Part shown: positions 1 to 8,600 of the stretch, one piece after another
Layout of the letters: the number at the start of each line of letters is the position of its first letter
Position numbering within the stretch: the stretch's first letter is position 1
Assembly: GCA_023228825.1 (NCBI GenBank)
Contig: JALOAL010000026.1
Span: forward strand, 1-28,089
DNA: 28,089 nucleotides
Source of the DNA: Dehalococcoidia bacterium
GTDB lineage: Bacteria; Chloroflexota; Dehalococcoidia; UBA2979
Direction: 5' to 3'
Position numbers and translations under genes: made by a program
The notes under the pieces: model-generated
The model's input: only the letters and a program-made list of their open reading frames with translations
What the model was told of the DNA's origin: nothing
Databases searched by the model: none

Positions 1-33
1 GGCCGCCGCGCCCCCCCGGGGGGCGGGGGCGGG

Positions 34-68
<35 letters not shown>

Positions 69-157
69 CGTTATGATGAGCGGACAGGGGTGGTTGCCCC
101 CGGTCCGGGCCAAGGCTGGCGCATGTCCTCCTGACCCTGAGGGAAGCGAGGTCCGCC

Positions 158-451
158 GTGCCAGAATCCACCGTCCGTGTCGAAGAGAACCCCGAGAAGA
201 ACCGCTACGAGATCTTCGTGGACGACCGGATCGCCGGCTTCGCGGAGTACAGCGACGCCATGGGCCAGCGCGTCATGTTCCACACGGAGGTCGACTCCGC
301 GTTCAATGGACAGGGTGTGGGCGGCAAGTTGGCCGCCGCTGCCCTGGACGACATCCGCGCGAAGGGGATGAAGGTCGTCCCGACCTGTCCCTTCATCAGC
401 GGCTACATCGATCGCCACCCCGAATACGCCGACCTGCTCCGCCAGCGCTGA
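158..451 (+). CDS. Small GNAT-like N-acetyltransferase (NATD1/YjdJ type)
   Basis: This is a 97-aa protein with a GTG start and a purine-rich GGAAGCGAG about 8 nt upstream. It resembles the short COG2388 (NATD1/YjdJ-like) branch of the GNAT fold. The visible signatures are an acetyl-CoA loop (FNGQGVGGKL, residues 49-58) after a beta strand, then a C-terminal P-x-C-P-F-I...Y-I...HPEY block (residues 75-90) that is characteristic of this branch. The length is normal for the family. The substrate is unknown, and family members are mostly uncharacterised. It stands alone, 180 nt upstream of the next gene. The family call is firm, but no specific reaction can be given. Confidence 0.85.
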   Translation: MPESTVRVEENPEKNRYEIFVDDRIAGFAEYSDAMGQRVMFHTEVDSAFNGQGVGGKLAAAALDDIRAKGMKVVPTCPFISGYIDRHPEYADLLRQR

Positions 452-631
452 CCGCCAGCGCGTCCCCGAAGGTGTGAAGGAGCAGCGCCGCCCATCGTCA
501 TTGCACAGCGGCACTTCCCCGCCTCCGCGATTCACCCGAGGCTGATCGGCACAAAGTCGCCACACCAGGTCTCGCAGCCGGCGGATAGTGGATTCGCGGT
601 GTGTCGGGTGCTGGACGACGGGGAGGTCACC

Positions 632-1261
632 GTGCAGGTGGGCATCATTGGTGCAGGAAACGTAGGCCATGCGCTCGGGCTGGCAAGTGTCCGCGCAGGG
701 CACGAGGTCAGGATCAGCGCCTCGCAGCCGTCCGAGGCGGAGAGTGTGGCGCAGGAGGTCGGCGCGCAGCCGGCCGGCTCGAACGCTGAGTCGATCCAGG
801 GGGCCGACGTCGTGATCCTCGCAGTCCCGTTCGAGGCAGTGGAGGAGATCACGTCGGAACTGGGGTCAGCGCTGAACGGCAAGGTGGTGATTGACGTGAC
901 CAACCGCTTCGCGCCGGAGCAACTCGACGGGCCCTCCAACGCGGAGCGCACACAGATGCTCGTCCCGGACGCCCGCGTGGTGAAGGCGTTCAACACCATC
1001 TTCGCGGCGAATCAGTCCGAGCCGTCCGTGGATGGCGTGCAGTTGGACGGCTTCGTGGCCGGCGACGATGCAGCAGCCAAGGACACGGTCATCAGCCTGG
1101 TGGAGTCCATGGGGTTCCGCGCGGTGGACACCGGCCCGCTCGCCATGGCGCGCGCGCTGGAGGGCATGGGCGTCCTGAACATCTCTCTGAACGCCTCGAA
1201 GGGCTGGCCCTGGAAGAGCGGATGGAAGTTGGTGGGGCCGACGGAGCCGGCGCAGGCCTGA
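632..1261 (+). CDS. NADPH:F420 oxidoreductase-like Rossmann protein
   Basis: This 209-aa protein begins directly with a dinucleotide-binding Rossmann motif (GIIGAGNVG, residues 4-12). Conserved blocks typical of the NpdG/F420-dependent NADP reductase family follow: the VVILAVPFEAV strand, a VVIDVTNRF segment, and KAFNTIFA near the middle. I chose the GTG at 632 because GGGAGG lies 5 nt upstream and the beta strand starts at once; a longer version from 599 would only add an unconserved tail. Family members transfer hydride between NADP(H) and coenzyme F420, but many bacterial homologues lack a proven cofactor. An LLM-class oxidoreductase in this window is compatible with F420 use but does not prove it. 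The gene is convergent with the pirin gene, 22 nt away. Confidence 0.8.
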   Translation: MQVGIIGAGNVGHALGLASVRAGHEVRISASQPSEAESVAQEVGAQPAGSNAESIQGADVVILAVPFEAVEEITSELGSALNGKVVIDVTNRFAPEQLDGPSNAERTQMLVPDARVVKAFNTIFAANQSEPSVDGVQLDGFVAGDDAAAKDTVISLVESMGFRAVDTGPLAMARALEGMGVLNISLNASKGWPWKSGWKLVGPTEPAQA

Positions 1262-1283
1262 CCTACGGCACGGCGGCCGGGCG

Positions 1284-2219
1284 CTACTTCGGCCAGGGGG
1301 TGGGCTCGGCGGGGATTCGGGCCAGGGTCGAGGGGAACGAGGGGAAGCGACCGTCCTCGCGCTCCCAACTGTCGGTCGCGGCGTCGATCTCCTCGCGGGT
1401 GCGGCCCACGAAGTTCCACCACATGAGGATGGGCGACTCGAACGGCACGCCTCCCAGCAGCATGAGCCGCGTGGGCTCGTCGGCGCCGAGGTCGAGCGAC
1501 GCGCGGTGCTCGCCCAGGTAGGCCAGGTGCCCCGGCGTCACGACCTCCGAGTCCACCGTGACCGCGCCCTCCAGCACCACGATGGCGTACTCGTAGTCCG
1601 GCCGCAGCGGGAGCGAGGCGGCCCCGGGCCGGAGGGCGACGTCCAGCCCCACGTGGTCCGTATCCCGGCGAGCGGGCGAGGCGACGTCGGCGAACTCGCC
1701 GACCAGGACCGTCACCAGCGCGCCCGGCAATTCCACCTGCGGCAACGACTCGTGGTGCTCGAAGGCCGCCTCGCCGTGCCGCGTGCGCTCGGGCTGGGCC
1801 ACCCACAGTTGGATGCCGTGCAGTTCGCCCGAGGCGCTCGCCGGGCTTTCCTCGGAGTGCGCGACCCCGTTGCCCGCCGTCATCAGGTTCAACTCGCCCG
1901 GGCGGATCAGTTGCTCGGAACCCAGGCTGTCGCGGTGCAGCACCTCGCCAGCGAGCAGCCACGTGACCGTCTGCAGTCCGATGTGCGGGTGCGGCCCAAT
2001 GCCGAGCCCCGGCCCGCCATTCACCACGGAGGGCCCGATGTGGTCCGCGAAACACCACGCGCCCACCGTGCGGCGCCCCTTGCGCGGCAGCGCCCGTCTC
2101 ACGGACTGGCCGTCCACCATGGCGGCACGGCTCGGCGTGACCTCCAGGATCGGCTCGGTGGACACCGCCGGCGCCTCTGGGGTCGCGTCCGCATCCTGGA
2201 TCTGCACGGGGCCGCTCAT
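1284..2219 (-). CDS. Pirin family bicupin protein
   Basis: This is a 311-aa pirin. Pirins are non-haem iron bicupins, some with quercetin 2,3-dioxygenase activity and others acting as redox-sensitive transcription cofactors. The metal-ligand pattern is intact in the N-terminal cupin: H77 and H79 in GPHPHIGLQT, then H121 and E123 in NGVAHSEE. The second cupin is at about residues 180-265. I placed the start at the ATG beginning MSGPVQIQ; an in-frame extension to 2393 is Arg/Ser-rich and not pirin-like. A perfect 10-bp inverted repeat lies ~88 nt upstream of this start and could lie in its leader or promoter. The enzymatic or regulatory role is not decided by the sequence. Confidence 0.9.
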   Translation of the reverse strand: MSGPVQIQDADATPEAPAVSTEPILEVTPSRAAMVDGQSVRRALPRKGRRTVGAWCFADHIGPSVVNGGPGLGIGPHPHIGLQTVTWLLAGEVLHRDSLGSEQLIRPGELNLMTAGNGVAHSEESPASASGELHGIQLWVAQPERTRHGEAAFEHHESLPQVELPGALVTVLVGEFADVASPARRDTDHVGLDVALRPGAASLPLRPDYEYAIVVLEGAVTVDSEVVTPGHLAYLGEHRASLDLGADEPTRLMLLGGVPFESPILMWWNFVGRTREEIDAATDSWEREDGRFPSFPSTLARIPAEPTPWPK

Positions 2220-2306
2220 GCGTCGAGTATTCGCCACCCCGGCTGGCTTTACAAGGCGACCGGCCGAGGTAGCGAGCGAGGAGGGCGCACTTTGAGGGAA
2301 ATGCAA

Positions 2307-2329
2307 CGCCCCTCCAGTCTGGAGGGGCG
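2307..2329. promoter_or_regulatory. Perfect inverted repeat upstream of pirin
   Basis: The arms CGCCCCTCCA and TGGAGGGGCG are perfectly complementary over 10 bp around a 3-nt loop. No T-run follows on either strand, so it is not a classical terminator. It lies ~88 nt upstream of the pirin start and could be an operator or a 5' leader hairpin. Confidence 0.5.
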
Positions 2330-2430
2330 GTCTGAGACGCCCGATGCGCGTCCGTGATGAGGGTTGCGAGTGGGCTGGGGATGCGTGGGGCATGGCCGCC
2401 GCGTCCGGCCCGACATAATGGACGCTCTTT

Positions 2431-2450
2431 ACTGACTCTTGACTGACTCT
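2431..2450. repeat. 9-bp direct repeats with an 11-bp period
   Basis: ACTGACTCT occurs at 2431-2439 and 2442-2450, which is one helical turn apart. A partial third unit (CTCTT at 2425-2429) keeps the same phase as CTCTT/CTCTC inside the full units. Direct repeats at an 11-bp period are the known layout of SARP-family operators, but no binding is shown here. Confidence 0.5.
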
Positions 2451-2668
2451 CTTCCGGGAATCGCGACCGGGTATCAGGGAGTCATCAAAGAAGGTGTGTC
2501 CTGTAGCCGTTCAATCTGAGAGCATCGCCCGGCGTGAATCACACTGGGCCAATGCTATCGGTGTGGATGTACGCGTGATAAGCCGCCAATTTATTAAACA
2601 CGTGTTGAACTATTCCGCACCACTCGCCGCGGCTTTGCGGAGCCGCGACTATCTGGACGGTTGGACTC

Positions 2669-5600
2669 ATGCAGACTCGGACCTCGGGCCGGACTCGTCA
2701 CTCAAGCGGCCTGGTAGCCGTCCTCGCGGTGGCGACGCTCGCGCTGATGCTGGTGCTGAACGGGCGCGGCGGGGTGCATGCAGATGCCCTCCCCTTCGTG
2801 ACGATCGAGGCGCCCGATGAGCCGTTCTACAACGAGCGTTTCGACTTCACGCTGTTCTTCGACAACACGGATCTGAACGACCCCGGGTACGGGCCGTTCA
2901 TCGACCTCGAACTGCCGCCGGCCTTGCGGTACGCGTCGGGTGACGCCAGTTACCTGGGCGTCACGTTGGACGACGACGTCTTCCTGTGCCCCGCGGCTCC
3001 CGATGACCCTGAGTACGTCCATCCGCTCACCGAAGAGGTGCGTCCCTGCACGGCCGGGAACACGGTCGCGGTGATCGTGCTCCCGTTCGGGAGTTTCGTA
3101 CCGACCCAGCCCGCAGCGCCGATCACGATCTCGTCCTTCGTCAACAGCGTTGACCCCGCGGTCGTCGGCGCGGTGCAGACCATCTCCGCCACCGGCGGCT
3201 TCCGCTTCGGCAACGACGCCACCGGCTCCACGCCGCTCTGGCAGGGTGGCGCCAGCACCAAGCCTGTCACGCCCACGATCATCCGCCTCCACAAGGAGTA
3301 CGTCGGCCCGGAGGACGAGACGGCTACTGGCCCCAACTTCCCGAGGCAGTACCGCATCATCGCGGACATCGCCGACGGACAGACGCTGACCGACTTCGAC
3401 CTCGTGGACCTGCTCCCGAACAACCTCGCGTTCCTCGGTGCGACGCCGGTCACGGGCGGCGGCGCCATCGTCGATGCGCCCCCCGCCCCCGGTGCGCCCT
3501 CGAACGCACCTGACAACGTGGTGCGCGCGCGGTGGGGCAGCGTGACCGGCACCACGGGCGACAACGACGTCGAGATGACGGTGGACTTCTTCGTCCCGCT
3601 GAACGACGCGAACGGCGTCCCGGTGCTGAACGCCACCACCGGCGCGTTCGTCCCGACGGTGAACGACTCGCGCGCGAACGGCACGTGGACGGCCAACAGC
3701 AGCCTCGTGACCAGCAACGCCCCCGAGTCGGACCACACCCTGTCGCTGCAGTCGCTGGCGATCCAGAAGGGCGTCGAGAACGTCTCGCGCGCGGCTAATG
3801 ACGCGACCCGGCCGGGCGACATCCTCCAGTGGACGCTGCAGATCCAGGTCTCGGACTTCTTCGCGTTCGAGAACCTGCAAATCGTGGACGAGTACACGGA
3901 CGGCCAGAACTTCAACGGTGGATTCGCACCGACGCTCTCATGGGCCGACTCCGGTGGCCGCTCAGGCGGCGGCTCGTTCACGCCGGGCGTCGACTACACC
4001 GTCATCGAGGGTGATGAGGACCCGCCAGCCGGTTCCGCCCCGCCCGTCCGAGGCCGCATCGAGTTCGACCTCTCGGCGCTGCTCGCGACGACGGGCGGCG
4101 ACGGCCCCCTCGTCGGTGGCTGCGTGCCGCTGACCGGCGTGCCCGAGCCAGACGACGAGGCCGACCCGCGCGTGCCGGACTGCGACGCATACAACAACGG
4201 CGCGACCACGGCGACCATCGTCTTCCAGACCGTGGTCCGCCATGAGTACGTCTACCTCCACAAGGAGCGTCCCAGCACGCCGGCCATCGTCCAGGGCGAC
4301 AGCGTGAGCAACAGCGTGGTGATCTCCGGCGCTGTCCTCTCCATCGAGGACGCCACGACGCCGACCGGCTCGCCGCGCGTCTCGGACAACAGCAGCGCGC
4401 ACATCGACATCCCCGTCGGCAAGGTACAGAAGTCGATCTTCGCCATCAACGGAAACACCACCGTCCCCGAAAAGCCGTGGATGGAGCCGGGTGACAGGGT
4501 CACGTACCGCATCCGGTACGACCTGCCGATCACTCGCTTCGAGAAGTTCTCGTTCACGGACTTCCTGCCTCTGCCCGTCTTCGACTCCACCGAGGGCGCC
4601 TGGACGCAGGCCGCCACCGGCGTCGCTCCGCCGGCGGGGCAGTGGGCCCTGGGGCCTGCGAACACGTTCGAGGGCAAGGTGCCCACGGTGACCTCCGAGG
4701 CAGCGCCCGCGAACACGATCACGTTCGACTACGGCAACTACGACGATGACCTCAGCCCCGAGAAGGTCGTGGAGGTGCTGTTCACCGTCACGGTGAACAA
4801 CGAGCCGTTCGCGGACGGCCTCTTTCTCACGAACCAGGTGAGGGCGACTGAGACCTCCACAGAGGCCCACGCCTCCGACGCGGACGCGATCGTCCAGATC
4901 CGCCTCGGGCAGCCGGACGTCCAGATCCGCAAGGGCGTGATCGCGGCGCCGGGCCACGCTTCCCTCGGCGCGGGGTGTGAGGTGCCGAACCCGCTCACGT
5001 CCTACCTCGACGTGGCCGTCGACTGCGACGTCACGGACGTGGACGCGGGTGACCAGGTCACCTTCGTCGTGGTCCTGGACAACATCGGTCACGCCCCGGC
5101 GTTCGACCTGACGGTGACGGACACGCTGCCGGCTGGCCTGACCAACCTGGCGCTCCGCGGCGTCACCGACGGCAAGGGCGTACTCCTCGATACCCCCGCG
5201 GACTACAACGGCGACCTCTTCGGCGCCGGCATTGCGTTCACCGGTCCCGTCGCGGGCCTCGAGCCCGGCGAGCCCTCGGACGGCTCGAACATCCGCGTGC
5301 TCACGTTCACCGCGGACGTGGCTAACACCGTCGTGCCCGGCACGACGCTGACGAACACCGCGACCATCACGAAGTACGCCGGGCAGTCCACAGCGGAAAA
5401 CCACGTCCCCGGCGGCCGCTCGGACGACGCTACGGCTACCGTGACCTCGGCCCAGATCGCCAAGTCGATCATCGCCACGTCTGAGGCGCACACCGCCGAC
5501 GCCGACGTCGCCATCGGCGAGGTGGTGACGTACCAGGTGGTCGCCACGTTCCCGGAGGGGACGACGCCCAACGCGAAGATCACCGACACACTTCCTCCGG

Positions 5601-8600
5601 GCATGCGCTGGTTCAACTGCGCGGGCGTCGTGGTGAGCCCAGGACTGACCGTGGGCACGAGCGACTGCGTCATGACGGGAGGAGAAATCGGTTTCGGCGA
5701 CGTGACCAACACTGGCACCGCGGGTAGCACGCCCGGCACCATCACCGTCACCTACAGGGCTCTCGTGGAGAACGTTGGCGGCAATGCCCGAGGCATGACC
5801 CGCACGAACTCCGCGTTGCTGACCTTCACCGGCGGCAGCGCTGGCCCGGCTACGACCACCGCGACCATCGTGGAGCCGGCGCTCCAGGTCGAAAAGAAGT
5901 TTGGGGTCGAGACGGCGGACGCCCTCGACACGACCTCGATCACTCTGACGGTGAGCCACACCGGCGCAAGCAACGCGACCGCGTTCGACGTCTCACTCTC
6001 CGACGTGCTGAGCGAGCACCTGGAGTACGAGGTGGACTCGATCGAGTGCACCGGCGACGTGGTGGCGACGACCTGCGCGGTCAACGGCGGCACCGTGGAG
6101 GCCACGTGGCTGTCGCTCGCGACGACCGAGACCGTGACCGTGACGCTGAACGTGCAGGTGAAGACGACCGTCGGCACGGGCGGGTCGATCGAGAACACGG
6201 CGAAGGTCGAGTGGACGAGCCTGCCGGGTGAGAAGGGCACCGGGGACGCCGCGCAAGGCGGTCCGGGTAGCATCTACGGTGAGCGCACCGGCACCGCTGA
6301 TGGCGCCAACTCCTACAACCACACCGACAAGAAGATCCTGAACATCTTCGGCTTCAGCCCCGGCAAGTCGCTGCGCGCCACGTCCGAGGCTCACACGGCC
6401 GGCAACAGCGTCGCCATCGGCGAGGTGGTGACGTACCGCCTCGTGGTGGACATTGCTGAGGGCTCCACGAGCAACGTCACCATCGAGGACCGGCTTCCGG
6501 CGGGGATGCAGTACCTGGGGAACGCCCGGCTGGCGCTTGTCTCTGACGATGGAGCAAGCCTGACCTCGGACAGCGCCACGATCGACAGTAGCCTCGACGG
6601 CTGCGGCATCGAGGGCAAGAGCGCACCGGCTGACCTTAGCGAGGGCTGTGTCCTGGACGCGGACAACATTTCCACCGTGGGCAACAACGGTGACCCTGTA
6701 ACCTTCACGCTAGGGACGCTCACCAACCACGACGATGACGCCGACAAAGAACTCGCCATCATCGAGTACGACGCGCTCGTGCTGAACGTCGTGGGTAACC
6801 AGACCAACACGGGGCTGGAAAACAGTTTCATCGTTTTGATCGACGGCACGCAGATGGGAGATGCCTCGGGCAAGATCACGGTGACCGTGGCCGAGCCGGT
6901 CATCAGCATCGCGAAGGCGGTGACCACGCCGGGCACGGATGCCGGTGACGCGGTGGCGTACACGCTCACGGTCAAGAACACCGCGAGTGGCGCCAACGCC
7001 GCAGCGGGCTTCGACCTCGTGGTGACGGACTCGCTGCCGGCTTCGCTCACCAGCGTGGCCATCGCGGATGTCGAGTACGACGACACTGCTTCCTGTGGCG
7101 ACGTGGAGATGGACGACACCCAGGACGTGACCGATAACGTCGTCACGGTCACCATCACCTGCCTGAACCCGGGTGAAGACGTGGTGATCACGGTCACGGC
7201 GAAGGTCGTGGACAACGCGACCGCCGGGCTGCTCGTGGAGAACGAGGCGCTCGTCACGTACTCGAGCCTCCCCGGCGACAAGGGCGCTGGCGCGCCCGGC
7301 GACTCCGGCGACGAGGAAGGCGAGCGTAACGGCGCTAGCGGGGTCGTGAACGACTACCGAAACACCTCGGAGGCGTCGTTCTCGCTGGCCGTCCCGACGA
7401 TCGACAAGGGCGACCCGAGCCCGGCCACGGCCACCATCGGTGAGACCGTGTCGTGGGACATCGTGGTGCGAATCCCGGACGGTGTGACGCAGAACCTGGT
7501 GGTCACCGACCACCTGCCTGCCGGCCTCACGGTGGTCGGCGTCACGCTCGACGATGACGACTTCGAGGGCACGGTCGCGCTCGGCGACGTCACGGGCACC
7601 ACGGGCAACATCACAATCGACCTCGGTTCTCCGCAGGCGGATGCGGACAGTGACGACGACAACAACTCCTTCGTGTTGCGGGTGACCGCGCACGTGGACA
7701 ACGTGATCGGCAACCAGCGCACCAACACGCGCTCCAACACCGCCTCGGCGACCTTCGACGTCGGCGGCGTGGAGACGCCAATCACGGACGGCACGCCGCC
7801 CGCAGCGTTCACCATCGTGGAGCCAGAACTCCAGGTGGTGAAGAGCGTGGACACCTCCGACGGGCGCGAGGCCGGTAGCGTCGTGGAGTACACCCTGGTG
7901 GTGAGCCACCTCGGCAGTAGCGACGCCACCGCGTACGACGTGGTGATCGCGGACACGCTCCCGGCGCTGCTCGACCTGGACGAGGACTCCATTGCGGTCA
8001 CGTCGCCGGACGCGTCCTGCGTGGACGTGGGCGCCGTGAGCACCGGAGCGAACGGGTTCACCCTCGCCGTGGGCGAGATGGGCCTGGACTGCGTGATCAC
8101 GATCACCTACGAGGCGGAGATCCTCGTGGGGGTGAACCCCGGCCAGGCGATGACCAACGGCGCCTCGGCGACGTGGAAGTCCATCGATGCCGCCGACGGC
8201 ACCGAGGCCTCCGGCCGCACGGGAGCCGACGGGCTACCGGGGGTCGATGTCCTGAACGACTACCGCGCCGAGGATGACGCGCAGTTCTTGATCGATGGTG
8301 CCTTCAGCATCCTGAAGGAGCGCATCGCCTCGGACAACGCGGACACGCTCAACGGCAACCTCGCGATTGGCGAGACGGCGACGTTCGAACTGACCGTGCA
8401 GGTGCTCAGCGGCACGATCAAGAACGTGAGCGTGCGCGACAACATGCCCGCGGGCCTGCGCTTCGTCGAGGGCTCCGCGACGTTCGCCGCCCACGAGGAC
8501 TTCGCGGGCACGATCTCGCAGGACTGGGAAACGGCCGTGGCCTGCGCCGGAGGCTGCGAGGACGGCGATGACGTGACGTTCACGCTGGGCACGGTGGTGA

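Larger units (their letters stand above)
2220..2668. other. Divergent intergenic region between pirin and the giant surface gene
   Basis: These 449 bases lie between two divergently transcribed genes. They hold an inverted repeat (2307-2329), short direct repeats with an 11-bp period (2431-2450), an AT-rich island around 2588-2614 that contains the palindrome AACACGTGTT (2597-2606), and a small hairpin CGCGGCT-TTGCGG-AGCCGCG (2628-2647) 21 nt before the giant gene. The AT-rich island is the best promoter candidate, but no consensus -35/-10 pair can be fixed by eye. An open frame starting with GTG at 2494 runs into the giant gene out of frame and looks spurious. Confidence 0.6.

Noticed and set aside
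71..703. 210-aa minus-strand frame opposite the GNAT-like and F420-reductase-like genes
   Set aside because: Antisense to two well-supported genes, with no family pattern.
2490..2600. Possible riboswitch before the giant gene
   Set aside because: I could not match the region to the conserved cores of known classes such as c-di-GMP or cobalamin.
2494..2820. 108-aa plus-strand frame before the giant gene
   Set aside because: It overlaps the signal-peptide region of the giant gene out of frame and becomes Arg/Gly-rich there; no ribosome site.
3962..5959. 665-aa antisense open frame in the same gene
   Set aside because: Same antisense artefact of high GC; no ribosome site and no family-like segments.
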